Of a stretch of DNA of 64,000 nucleotides, positions 18,285-27,820 are shown one piece after another. Below the pieces are notes generated by a model, which saw only the letters and a list, made by a program, of their open reading frames with translations, ran no database searches and was not told the DNA's origin. Origin of the DNA: Dyella sp. AtDHG13. GTDB taxonomy: Bacteria; Pseudomonadota; Gammaproteobacteria; Xanthomonadales; Rhodanobacteraceae. Position 1 is the stretch's first letter; every line of letters starts with the position of its first letter. The DNA lies in NCBI RefSeq assembly GCF_003201105.1, contig NZ_QICJ01000004.1, forward strand, positions 248,001 through 312,000, in the 5' to 3' direction. The translations under genes and the position numbers were made by a program.

Positions 18285-19199
18285 TCAGGCGTGTTCCGTG
18301 CTTACTTCGTTCAGGACGCTACCGCGGTTACGCGGGCGTACCAGCCCGGTGGTCAGCGCCACGCCCAGCAGGATCACCACGCAGCCGCCGCCCATCGCCA
18401 GCGTCACCGGCTCATGCAGGAACAGCAGGCCCCACAGCACGCCGAACACCGGGATCAGGAACATCACCACCATGCTGCGCGACGCGCCGACGCGGGCCAT
18501 CAAGCCATAGAACAGCACATAAGCCAGCGAGGTGCAGAGCGCGGCCAGGCCCAGCACCGCCAGCCAGGACATCCAGCCCGGCGTATGGCTGGGCCACATC
18601 CAGATCGTGAAGGGCAGCAGCAGCACCGCGGCGGCCAGCTGGCTGCCGGTGGCGACGCTGAGCGGCGTGACGCCGCTGCGCAGGCGGCGATGGCTGTAAT
18701 GGGCGCCGAAGGTGTAGCAGACGTTGGCGCCCAGGCAGGCGGCCATGGCCCAGCCGGCGGCATGCGCGCTGCCGCTGAAACCCACGGTGCCGGCCACCAG
18801 CCACACCACGCCGGTGAAACCGACCACCAGGCCGCTGGCCTGCGTGGCGCTCAGCTTCTCGTCCAGCAGCATCCAGCCCGACAGCGCCACCAGCAGCGGC
18901 GCGATGGCGTCGGAAATGGCGGAGACACCGGCCGGCAGGCTCTTCGCCGCGAACGAGAACAGCACGAACGGCAGCGCCGAATTGGCGATGCCCACGATGG
19001 CGATATCGCGCCAATGCCTGCGCATCTCGCCCAGCCGCGTGCGCGTCAGCAACGGAATGGAACAGATCGCCGCGCCGATGGCGCGCATGCCCGCCAGCGC
19101 CATGCCGCCGAACTCGTCGGCGCCCATGCGCATGAACAGGAACGAGGCGCCCCAGAGGGCTCCCAGCAACAGCAGTGCGGCGATGTCGGAGGTTTTCAT
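18285..19199 (-). CDS. EamA-family (DMT) transporter
   Basis: 304 residues with ten hydrophobic segments and two EamA repeats (LLLLGALWGASFLFMRMGAD in the first, MVVMFLIPVFGVLWGLLFLHEPVT in the second), the standard RhaT/YdcZ-like layout. The substrate is unknown; relatives export amino acids or other metabolites. The inner-membrane location is certain from composition. It sits about 100 bases from dsbD on the same strand, with no sign of shared function. Start at the ATG at 19199. Confidence 0.92.
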   Translation of the reverse strand: MKTSDIAALLLLGALWGASFLFMRMGADEFGGMALAGMRAIGAAICSIPLLTRTRLGEMRRHWRDIAIVGIANSALPFVLFSFAAKSLPAGVSAISDAIAPLLVALSGWMLLDEKLSATQASGLVVGFTGVVWLVAGTVGFSGSAHAAGWAMAACLGANVCYTFGAHYSHRRLRSGVTPLSVATGSQLAAAVLLLPFTIWMWPSHTPGWMSWLAVLGLAALCTSLAYVLFYGLMARVGASRSMVVMFLIPVFGVLWGLLFLHEPVTLAMGGGCVVILLGVALTTGLVRPRNRGSVLNEVSTEHA

Positions 19200-19222
19200 G
19201 GCTTTGCTCTGTAGCTCTTGTT

Positions 19223-19322
19223 CGTCATTCCGGCGCAGGCCGGAATCCAGTGGCCTCAGGAACGGGTCTTCGCGACAGCCTGTCCTTCCTGCTGCTGGAT
19301 TCCGGCCTGCGCCGGAATGACG
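19223..19322. repeat. Paired REP-like element
   Basis: Inverted copies of GTCATTCCGGC-GCAG-GCCGGAATCCAG at 19223-19250 and 19295-19322 around a 44-base spacer. A different arm sequence from the 11.9 and 23 kb pairs (CCGGC rather than CCGCGAAAG). Confidence 0.85.
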
Positions 19323-19405
19323 ACGTGTGTGAGACGGCTATCCATTTGGAAGCCTAGCCGCCCATAGTGTCAGAACCTGTCAGCAGACTTCACCCTTCCG
19401 TTGCA

Positions 19406-20104
19406 TCAGGACTGCGGCTTCGATCCCTGCCCGAACAGCACGCGGCGTTCTTCCTCCGACAGCGGCTGCTTGGGCTGGTATGCGTTCTCCACGCCCTCGT
19501 AGGTGCGCAGCGTGGCGGGGCGTTGCGACATGGCGATGAACCAGCGTTCCAGGTGCGGGAAATCCGCCAGGTTCTGGCCATGCGCCTCGTGCGGCACGAT
19601 CCACGGATAGCAGGCGATGTCGGCGATGGAGAACTCGCCGGCGATGAACTCGCGTCCCTCCAGCCGGCGATCGAGCACGCCGTAGAGGCGCGCCACTTCG
19701 CGCGTGTAGCGATCGATGGCGTAGGGCACCTTTTCCGGCGCATACACATGGAAGTGCCCGGCCTGGCCTGCCATCGGGCCCAGCCCGGACACTTGCCAGA
19801 ACAGCCACTCCAGCACCTCCACGCGGCCGGCGGTGTCCTTGGGAATGAACCGGCCGATCTTCTCGGCCAGATACAGCAGGATGGCGCCCGACTCGAACAC
19901 GGTCTGCGGCGCGCCGCCGCCGGCCGGCGCGTGGTCCACGATGGCGGGAATCTTGTTGTTCGGCGAAATGGCCAGGAACTCGGGCTTGAACTGCTCGCCC
20001 TTGCTCAGGCTCACCGGCGTGATGAAGTAGGGCAGGCCCGCCTCTTCGAGGAACAGCTTGAGCTTCAGGCCGTTGGGCGTGGCGGCGAAGTACAGCTCGA
20101 TCAT
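19406..20104 (-). CDS. Glutathione S-transferase, YghU/YfcG (Nu)-like
   Basis: 232 residues. The thioredoxin domain IELYFAATPNGLKLKLFLEE with the TPNG motif, SPNNKIPAIVDH and FESGAILLYLAEKIGRF are typical of Nu-class bacterial GSTs (E. coli YfcG and YghU), which use two glutathiones as disulfide-bond reductases rather than conjugating enzymes. The C-terminal helical domain is complete (FSIADIACYPWIVPHEAHG). Divergent from the MocR regulator with a 107-base gap that has an inverted repeat, so it may be under its control. Confidence 0.9.
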   Translation of the reverse strand: MIELYFAATPNGLKLKLFLEEAGLPYFITPVSLSKGEQFKPEFLAISPNNKIPAIVDHAPAGGGAPQTVFESGAILLYLAEKIGRFIPKDTAGRVEVLEWLFWQVSGLGPMAGQAGHFHVYAPEKVPYAIDRYTREVARLYGVLDRRLEGREFIAGEFSIADIACYPWIVPHEAHGQNLADFPHLERWFIAMSQRPATLRTYEGVENAYQPKQPLSEEERRVLFGQGSKPQS

Positions 20105-20146
20105 GGCACGGCTCCAAAAGGATGATGGGCGCAGTGTCCGGGTTCC

Positions 20147-20193
20147 ACTGGTCTTGAAAAAGGTCCAGATCGCGGGAATTCTTTAGGACCAGT
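20147..20193. promoter_or_regulatory. Candidate MocR operator
   Basis: Perfect 7-base inverted repeat ACTGGTC (20147-20153) / GACCAGT (20187-20193), with a further AGGTCCAG half between them, in the gap between the GST and MocR genes. Repeated half-sites of this kind are usual for MocR proteins. A TTGAAA box at 20154 could be part of the regulator's promoter. Confidence 0.5.
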
Positions 20194-20211
20194 TGCCGCC
20201 CGGACGCCGGT

Positions 20212-21660
20212 ATGGACCAACCCCTGGCTTTTCCGCTGGATATCCCCGTGCGCGGCCGCCTGCAGGCGCTGCACGGGCAGCTGCGGGCGGCGATTCTGGA
20301 CGGGCGGCTGCGCATGGGCCAGGCGCTGCCTTCGACCCGCGCGCTGTCCAGCTCGCTGGGCGTGTCGCGCAATACCGTGGTGGCGGCCTACGACCTGCTG
20401 CTCAGCGAAGGCTATGTGGTGGCGCGCCAGGGCGCCGGCTATGTGGTGGCGCACGCCAGCGCATCGCCAGCAGGCGCATCGCGCACGGAGGCGCGGATCG
20501 AGGAGCGGCTGCAGCCGCGATGGCGCGATGCGATCACGCCGGCGCCGATGAATGCCTTGCCACCGTCGCGCTATGACTTTCGCGTGGGCATGCCCGACGC
20601 CTCGCGTTTCCCGTTCGAGGTGTGGCGCAAGCTCTCCGCCCGGGCTTTGCGCACGCTCACGCACGCCATGTCCGCCTACGACGCCGTGGAAGGACGAGCC
20701 GCCTTGCGCGAAGCCATCGCGGGGCATGTGTCATTTGCGCGCGCCGTGAGCTGCAGCGCGGCCGACATCATGGTCACCGGCGGCGCGCAGCAGGCGTTCG
20801 ACCTGCTGGCGCGCATCCTGGTGACGCCGGGGCGGACGGTGCTGGCGGTGGAAGACCCTGGCTACCCGCAGCTGCGCGTGACCTTCGAAGCCGCCGGCGC
20901 CCGCGTGGTGCCGGTGCCGGTAGACGAGGAAGGCCTGATCGTCGAGCGCATTCCACCCGAGGCGCGCGTCATCTACGTCACCCCTTCGCACCAGTTTCCC
21001 ACCGGCATGGCGATGTCGCCGGCACGGCGCGTCGCGCTGCTCGAGTTTGCGCGGCGGCATGGCGCGGTGATCGTGGAGGACGACTACGACGGCGAATTCC
21101 GCTACGGCGGGCGTCCGCTCGATGCGCTGCAGACGCTGGATCGCGACGGCTCGGTGTTCTACGTCGGCACCTTTTCCAAGAGCCTGTTTCCGACTTTGCG
21201 CCTGGGCTACGTGGTGGCGCCGCCCTGGGCCATGGCCGCGCTGGGCAGCGTGCGGCAATTCGTGGATCGCCACAGCGACCTGCTGGCGCAGGACACGCTT
21301 GCGTTGTTCATTGCGGAAGGCCATCTCGCACGGCACGTGCGCAAGATGCGGCGCATCTACGCGGAGCGGCGCGATGCCCTGCTCGAAGCCCTGTCGCGGC
21401 ACGCCGGCGAAGCCTTGCGTCCGCTGGCCTCGGACGCCGGGCTGCATATCACCACCGAACTGCACTGGCCCGTGCCGGCGGGCAAGATCGTCGAGCACGC
21501 CGCGGCGCAGGATCTGCGCATCGAGGCGCTGGATGGCTACGCCATCGGCGGGCACAAGCCCAACGGCCTGCTGTTCGGCCTCGGCGGCGTGCCGGCCACG
21601 CGCATGGACGAAGCGGTGCGCGTGCTGGCGCGCGTGCTCGACGCACATCGCCCGCGCTGA
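20212..21660 (+). CDS. MocR/PdxR-type GntR-aminotransferase regulator
   Basis: 482 residues. N-terminal GntR winged helix-turn-helix (LHGQLRAAILDGRLRMGQAL, LPSTRALSSSLGVSRNTVVA) followed by a class I aminotransferase-like domain; the PLP lysine lies in FYVGTFSKSLFPTLRLGYV, and VEDDYDGEFRYGG is the usual motif before it. MocR proteins sense PLP or amino compounds. Starts with MDQPLAFPLD; divergent from the Nu-class GST gene. Regulated target is inferred to be the GST and itself. Confidence 0.93.
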   Translation: MDQPLAFPLDIPVRGRLQALHGQLRAAILDGRLRMGQALPSTRALSSSLGVSRNTVVAAYDLLLSEGYVVARQGAGYVVAHASASPAGASRTEARIEERLQPRWRDAITPAPMNALPPSRYDFRVGMPDASRFPFEVWRKLSARALRTLTHAMSAYDAVEGRAALREAIAGHVSFARAVSCSAADIMVTGGAQQAFDLLARILVTPGRTVLAVEDPGYPQLRVTFEAAGARVVPVPVDEEGLIVERIPPEARVIYVTPSHQFPTGMAMSPARRVALLEFARRHGAVIVEDDYDGEFRYGGRPLDALQTLDRDGSVFYVGTFSKSLFPTLRLGYVVAPPWAMAALGSVRQFVDRHSDLLAQDTLALFIAEGHLARHVRKMRRIYAERRDALLEALSRHAGEALRPLASDAGLHITTELHWPVPAGKIVEHAAAQDLRIEALDGYAIGGHKPNGLLFGLGGVPATRMDEAVRVLARVLDAHRPR

Positions 21661-21750
21661 CACTGGTTCCCTCGTTTCCGCGCGAACTGGACCTGTCGGC
21701 GCGTGGGTCGTCGGCGCAGCATGCGGGGCCTCTCCTTCAAGGATGTTCCC

Positions 21751-22761
21751 GTGCGTACCTTTGTCCTGCTTTGCCTGTGGTTGTGCTGCGCGCTGGCGCA
21801 TGCGTCCGAGTCCGGCCAGTCGCGCGCGGAAACCGCCGGCCGCAGCCTGGTCGGCCAGCCCGCGCCGCGCATGGTGCTCAAGACCATCGACGGTCAGACC
21901 ATCGACCTCGGAACGCTTTATGGCAAGAAGGCTGTCTACCTGAAATTCTGGGCCACCTGGTGCGTGCCGTGCCGCGAGCAGATGCCGCACTTCGAGCGTA
22001 CCTACGAGCAGGCCGGTCCGGACATGGCGGTGATCGCCATCGACGTGGGCTTCGACGACAGCGTCGAGGAAGTGCGCAAGGTGCAGAAGCAGCTGGGGCT
22101 CGGCATGCCCATCGTGTTCGACGACGGCTCGCTGGGTGAGGCTTTTCATCTGCGCGTGACGCCGCAGCACGTGGTGATCGGCCGCGACGGCCGCATCCTC
22201 TACGTGGGGCACGAGGCGAACGACAAGCTGGATGCCGCGCTGGCGCAGGCCCGCACGAGTTCGACGGCGCAGACCGCATCGGCCGCCACGCCGAAGGACG
22301 AACCGCACTACGACATCGGCGACCGCGTGCCCGCTTTCGACGTGCGCACATTGGATGGAAAGTCGTTGCCGGCCTTTGGCGTGCGGCCGGGACAGACCAC
22401 GGTGCTGCTGTTCCTCTCGCCGTGGTGCGAGTCCTACCTCGCCAAGAGCCGGCCGGCGTTGGCAGCAAGTTGCCGCACGGCGCGCGAGCGCGCCGAGCTG
22501 CTGGCGCGCGACGGCCAGGCACGCTGGCTGGGCATCGCCTCGGGCCTGTGGGCCAGCCACGACGAGCTGGCCGAATACCAGCGCGAGCACCACATCGCCA
22601 TGCCGCTGGCGCTGGACGATTCGGGCGCGCTGTTCCGGCGTTTCCGCGTGATGCACGTGCCCACGGTGATCGTGCTGGATGCGCAGGGCAAGGTGCTTCG
22701 CCGCAGCGAGGATGTCGACGCGGCGGTGCCTGCACGGCAGACAGCACTGACGGCACGCTGA
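21751..22761 (+). CDS. Secreted double thioredoxin-like protein, second active site lost
   Basis: 336 residues from a GTG with AAGGA seven bases upstream; an ATG at 21721 is less likely. Signal peptide (VRTFVLLCLWLCCALAHASE). Domain one, about residues 30-165, is a TlpA/AhpC fold with KFWATWCVPCREQMPHFE, an intact C-x-x-C. Domain two, about 190-325, repeats the fold, but its active site reads SPWCESYLAKSRP, so the second Cys is gone; RFRVMHVPTVIVLDAQGKV holds the cis-Pro. Function as an exported redox protein is inferred. The next gene begins three bases after its stop. Confidence 0.85.
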   Translation: MRTFVLLCLWLCCALAHASESGQSRAETAGRSLVGQPAPRMVLKTIDGQTIDLGTLYGKKAVYLKFWATWCVPCREQMPHFERTYEQAGPDMAVIAIDVGFDDSVEEVRKVQKQLGLGMPIVFDDGSLGEAFHLRVTPQHVVIGRDGRILYVGHEANDKLDAALAQARTSSTAQTASAATPKDEPHYDIGDRVPAFDVRTLDGKSLPAFGVRPGQTTVLLFLSPWCESYLAKSRPALAASCRTARERAELLARDGQARWLGIASGLWASHDELAEYQREHHIAMPLALDDSGALFRRFRVMHVPTVIVLDAQGKVLRRSEDVDAAVPARQTALTAR

Positions 22762-22763
22762 TC

Positions 22764-23018
22764 GTGCGCGCCGCCCGCGCCATTGCCTGGATGCTGCTCG
22801 CCGCGGCGACGCCGGCGATGGCCACGCACGACGAATCGCTGCTCACCGCCGCCTTGACGCGCGCGCCCGGCCAATCGCTCGAAGCCTTGCGCGTGACGTA
22901 TGCACCGGGCGAGAGCTGGTTCGAGCCGGCGGCGGCGCGGCATTTGGTAAGTGCGAACGCCAGCGACAGCGAGCGCGTCACTTTCTTGGTGGTGTTCGTG
23001 GGAAAGGCGCCGAACTAG
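22764..23018 (+). CDS. Short secreted cupin-like protein lacking the barrel core
   Basis: 84 residues from a GTG just after the preceding stop. Signal peptide VRAARAIAWMLLAAATPAMA, then LEALRVTYAPG joined directly to ESWFEPAAARHLVSANASDS and ending VTFLVVFVGKAPN. In ordinary secreted cupins the first piece is the N-terminal strand and the second the C-terminal strands, with about 40 residues of metal-binding barrel between. The core is absent, with the join near 22908. This could be a deletion-derived remnant still in frame. Cotranscription with the thioredoxin-like gene is likely. Confidence 0.6.
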   Translation: MRAARAIAWMLLAAATPAMATHDESLLTAALTRAPGQSLEALRVTYAPGESWFEPAAARHLVSANASDSERVTFLVVFVGKAPN

Positions 23019-23052
23019 CGCCATTCCATGATTCCAGAACGTTGCGTCATTA

Positions 23053-23166
23053 CCTCACCGTCATCCCCGCGAAAGCGGGGATCCAGCGACTTTCGATTTC
23101 ACGGCGGGTTGAAAGACACTGGATCCCCGCTTTCGCGGGGATGACGGTGAGGGGAAATGACGGTGA
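23053..23166. repeat. Paired REP-like element (BIME type)
   Basis: Inverted copies of TCACCGTCATCCCCGCGAAAGCGGGGATCCAG, at about 23053-23084 and 23120-23151, with spacer words TTTCGATTT and GAAAGACACTGGAT shared with the 11.9 kb pair. A further GACGGTGAGG copy follows to 23166. Confidence 0.85.
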
Positions 23167-23242
23167 GGGAGGCGAGGGACGGTGAGAAGAGAAATATCCC
23201 GCAGCGAAATCGAGCGAAGACTGCGAGTACCTGCGGCTACGC

Positions 23243-23560
23243 TCACCCCGGATCCCGCACCCAATCCAGATAAGGGCCATGCCCCTCGGCCACCGGCACG
23301 GCGATCAGTTCCGGCAGCTCATAGGGATGCAACGCCACCAACCGCTCCTTCAATGCGGGAAAGCGCGCAGCCGTGGTCTTGATCAGCAGCAGTTCCTCGC
23401 TGTCGGTCACTACCTCGCCTTTCCAGCGATAGGTGGAAGCCACGGCGGGGATGCGGTTCACGCAGGCGGCGAGCTGTTCGCCCACCAGGGCCTCGGCCAG
23501 CTTCTGCGCGCTGGCGGCGTCGGGGCAGGTGCAATAGCAGAGCAGGACGGTATCGGACAT
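23243..23560 (-). CDS. cutA: Divalent-cation tolerance protein CutA
   Basis: 105 residues, the family size (trimeric ferredoxin-like fold). MSDTVLLCYCTCPDAASAQKLA, LVGEQLAACVNRIPAVASTYRWKGEVVTDSEELLL and HPYELPELIAVPV are the CutA1 consensus. Involved in copper tolerance in E. coli, though the mechanism is poorly known. Its ATG shares one base with the stop of the upstream aldolase (TGATG), implying translational coupling. Confidence 0.93.
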   Translation of the reverse strand: MSDTVLLCYCTCPDAASAQKLAEALVGEQLAACVNRIPAVASTYRWKGEVVTDSEELLLIKTTAARFPALKERLVALHPYELPELIAVPVAEGHGPYLDWVRDPG

Positions 23561-24210
23561 CACGACCTCGACGACATCAGTCCGTAGTTGGCGAACTTGG
23601 CGAGCACGTCGGCGACTTCCTCATCGGTAAGCATCACCGGCGTGCCGACCTGCAGGGACAGCGCGTACTGGCGCGCCAGGTTCTCCACCTCCACCGCGCG
23701 CCACATGGCCTGCGCCAGCGTGCTGCCCAGCGCGATCATGCCGTGGTTGGCCATCAGGCAGACCAGCCGGCCTTCCAGCGCGGCCAGCACCGCGTCGGAC
23801 AACGCCTGGGTGCCGTAGGTGTGGTAATCGGCGCAGCGGATCGAGTCGCCGCCGCCCACCGCGATCATGTAGTGGGCCGGGGGAATCGCTTTCCGGCACA
23901 TCGCCAGCGCCGTGGCGTAGGGCGGATGGACATGGACCACCGCCCGGGCGTCGGGCCGGGCCAGGTAGATGTCCCGATGGAAGCGCCACTCGCTGGAGGG
24001 CCGCTGGCCGGCGGGCCACTGGCCGTCGCGGTCCACCAGCACGATGCCCTCGGGAGTGATTTCCTCGTACGGCGTGCCGCTGGGCGTGATCAGGAAACCC
24101 TCGCCGCAGCGGGCGCTCAGGTTGCCGGAGGTGCCCTGGCTGAGGCCGGAGGCCGCCAGCCGAGCGCCTTGGGTCACGAGCTCCTGGCGTAGCGTCGGCT
24201 CATCGCTCAC
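23560..24210 (-). CDS. Class II aldolase/adducin-family protein
   Basis: 216 residues from a GTG (V-S-D-E-P-T-L-R); the ribosome site is weak, and the start could be elsewhere. Typical sequence: GARLAASGLSQGTSGNLSAR, LITPSGTPYEEI, SSEWRFHRDIY and the metal-binding VVHVHPPYATALAMCR with a third His near MANHGMIALG. Family members are fuculose or ribulose phosphate aldolases, epimerases and MtnB dehydratases; specificity cannot be set here. Coupled to cutA downstream; divergent from groES. Confidence 0.88.
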   Translation of the reverse strand: MSDEPTLRQELVTQGARLAASGLSQGTSGNLSARCGEGFLITPSGTPYEEITPEGIVLVDRDGQWPAGQRPSSEWRFHRDIYLARPDARAVVHVHPPYATALAMCRKAIPPAHYMIAVGGGDSIRCADYHTYGTQALSDAVLAALEGRLVCLMANHGMIALGSTLAQAMWRAVEVENLARQYALSLQVGTPVMLTDEEVADVLAKFANYGLMSSRS

Positions 24211-24300
24211 GGGCGGGTCTCTCGGGGGCAGGCCGGCATGGTCGTCGGTCCCGCCGGCCCTGTCGATAGCAAAAAGCCGGCAGATTTCCCCTCGAAGCGA

Positions 24301-24329
24301 CTTGAAAGGCCCCCGGGGCTCCCCCATTG
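24301..24329 (+). promoter_or_regulatory. Heat-shock (sigma-32) promoter of groESL
   Basis: CTTGAAA at 24301-24307, 14 bases, then CCCCATTG at 24322-24329: a near-consensus RpoH promoter (CTTGAAA-N11-16-CCCCATNT). Placed about 150 bases before groES and upstream of the CIRCE element. Confidence 0.8.
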
Positions 24330-24384
24330 GAGAACCCAGCCATCGGACGGGCGCCTCTTGCAGGGGGCTTTTGCGTCGTTATTA

Positions 24385-24411
24385 TTAGCACTCACCTCCG
24401 GGGAGTGCTAA
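24385..24411. promoter_or_regulatory. CIRCE element (HrcA operator)
   Basis: TTAGCACTC-N9-GAGTGCTAA, perfect at all 18 arm positions, about 70 bases before groES. HrcA repression of groESL is inferred from the consensus; hrcA itself is not in the window. A weak TTGCAG...TATTAG promoter overlaps it. Confidence 0.95.
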
Positions 24412-24480
24412 CAGCGCCGGCACAGGCGCCACTCCGGGGTACCGAATCCTGTTCAACCAACCGAAGCTGGAGCCCATACC

Positions 24481-24774
24481 ATGAGCAAACTGCGTCCGCT
24501 GCACGATCGCGTCATCGTCAAGCGCCTCGAAGAAGAGCGCGTCTCCGCTGGCGGCATCGTCATCCCCGACAGCGCCACCGAAAAGCCGACCCGCGGCAAG
24601 GTCATCGCTGCCGGCACCGGCCGCATCCTGGAAGACGGCAAGGTCCGCCCGATGTCCGTGAAGGAAGGCGACACCGTGCTGTTCGGCAAGTACGCCGGCC
24701 AGGAAATCAAGATCGACGGCGAAGAGCTGGTCTTCCTGAAGGAAGACGACATCGTGGCTGTGATTGAAGGCTGA
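24481..24774 (+). CDS. groES: Co-chaperonin GroES
   Basis: 97 residues, the family length. [40 protein letters not shown] and [20 protein letters not shown] are the standard Cpn10 consensus; the mobile loop lies around residues 17-35. It caps GroEL during folding of client proteins. Preceded by CGAAGCTGGAG as ribosome site. Heat-shock control by an RpoH promoter and a CIRCE element just upstream. groEL follows after 96 bases on the same transcript. Confidence 0.98.
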   Translation: MSKLRPLHDRVIVKRLEEERVSAGGIVIPDSATEKPTRGKVIAAGTGRILEDGKVRPMSVKEGDTVLFGKYAGQEIKIDGEELVFLKEDDIVAVIEG

Positions 24775-24858
24775 TTGGCTTGATGGGGTCCAGCGCGAGA
24801 TCCGCGCTTTGTAGCCACCCCGTCGCCAGCGTTCCCATTCCTAATTCAATTTTTTTGA

Positions 24859-26514
<1,656 letters not shown>

Positions 26515-26544
26515 GTCCAGGCCTTCCAGGCATCGCAACACCGG

Positions 26545-26575
26545 AAAACCCCGCCATGGCGGGGTTTTCTTTTTC
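26545..26575 (+). terminator. Terminator of groESL
   Basis: AAAACCCCGCC-AT-GGCGGGGTTTT, an 11-base perfect stem followed by a T-rich tail (CTTTTTCT), 31 bases after the groEL stop. Confidence 0.92.
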
Positions 26576-26866
26576 TCGCCCAAGGCGTCGCCGAAGCGGC
26601 GAAAAACTTTCCGCCGGCCATTTCCATTTCGGCGGGCTTGCACGTCTTAGCCCTTGTCACAGTCATCAGCGGGTTGGCGAGCCTTGAACGAACGGAATCT
26701 TCAGCCAGGGGAGGAACCCCTGGACGCCGATCTGGTGTTCGCCGCTAGCGGCTGCGCTTACGCGGCGCAACGCTCCCTGGAGCGCGAATTGCGGTGGGCG
26801 GGGATAACCAGCCCGCTGGCGACTGGACACAGGGATCAGGAGGCCACGGACGGCCAACCCGGTCCC

Positions 26867-27820
26867 ATGCTTTGGTGGCGCTCGTTGCGCGGGCGCAGCG
26901 ACTGGGAAGGGCATGCCGGCCAGCGCGCCCTGATGGCCGCCAAATACGTGGTGCGCGCGATGAGCATGCCGCTGCGCCATCACGGTTACCTGGCCTTCCT
27001 CGCCTCGCACCCCTTGCTGCGCGCCTGCGTGGCCTGCGATCCGCGCCTGCAGGAGCGCCACCAGCATCGTTTCGTCAACCGCCAGTGGCATCGCGAGGAC
27101 CGCGTGCAGGCGCTGCAGGCGCATTACCGGCTACTGCTCGAGCGCTGGCCGGCGGAGCTGTTCGAATCGGTCTACGTGCAGGGGCGCGCCACGCTCGGCG
27201 CGTTCACGCTGAAGGACGGCAGCGAGGCTCGGCTGCACCTGCGTCCTCCCGCGCACATGGCCTGCGAGGGCGAGCTGGTCATCGAGCTCACCGACGCCAA
27301 CGACCGCACGCTCTATCGCCTGGTGCTCACGCTCATCGACGACGACACGCTGGCCATCGGCTGCATCCAGGGACCAGCGGGCCTGCACGGACGCGAGTCG
27401 GTGCGCGAGCTGACGCGCAACATGCATGGCATGCGTCCCAAGCAGCTGATGCTGGTGCTCGCCTACGCCTTCGCCGGCCAGTGCGGCCTGCGGCGTATCC
27501 TCGCCGTGGGGAATCTGGCGCATCCGCTGCAGGGGCGCACGCGGCTGTTCTCCGATTACGATGCGTACTGGCTGGAGCAGGGCGGCGTGGCCATCGAGGA
27601 TGGCTGGTTCCTGATGCCGCCCACCTTGCACCATCGCACGGAAGCGGAACTGGAAAGCAAGCGCCGCGCCTTGTTCCGGCGTCGCGCCGAACTGCGCTGG
27701 GATGCGGTGAAACTCTTGAATGACGCGTTGCGCCCGGTGGCATGGTGGCGCGATGCGGCGGAGGCGTCGGCGGCCATGGCGTCGTGGCCGCCGCTGCCGG
27801 ACGTGACCAGGGCAGCCTAG
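26867..27820 (+). CDS. DUF535 (VirK/YbjX-like) protein
   Basis: 317 residues. DUF535 pattern: LLRACVACDPRLQERHQHRF, AFTLKDGSEARLHLRPP, GCIQGPAGLHGRESVRELTR, MHGMRPKQLMLVLAYAFAGQ, FSDYDAYWLEQGG and ELESKRRALFRRR. A clear paralogue lies at 47808-48722 (shared LKDGSE, GCxQGxA, VRELT, GLRPK, DYDxxW). Family members (VirK of Shigella, YbjX) are tied to outer-membrane processes and resistance to antimicrobial peptides. The frame is open to a TTG at 26654, but similarity to the paralogue begins at MLWWRSLRGRSDW, so 26867 is chosen; no good ribosome site. Its TAG shares bases with the sigma-factor GTG. Confidence 0.85.
   Translation: MLWWRSLRGRSDWEGHAGQRALMAAKYVVRAMSMPLRHHGYLAFLASHPLLRACVACDPRLQERHQHRFVNRQWHREDRVQALQAHYRLLLERWPAELFESVYVQGRATLGAFTLKDGSEARLHLRPPAHMACEGELVIELTDANDRTLYRLVLTLIDDDTLAIGCIQGPAGLHGRESVRELTRNMHGMRPKQLMLVLAYAFAGQCGLRRILAVGNLAHPLQGRTRLFSDYDAYWLEQGGVAIEDGWFLMPPTLHHRTEAELESKRRALFRRRAELRWDAVKLLNDALRPVAWWRDAAEASAAMASWPPLPDVTRAA

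Noticed and set aside
23560..24210. Assignment of the aldolase as MtnB (methylthioribulose-1-phosphate dehydratase)
   Set aside because: No other methionine-salvage genes are nearby and the motifs are shared by the whole class II aldolase family.
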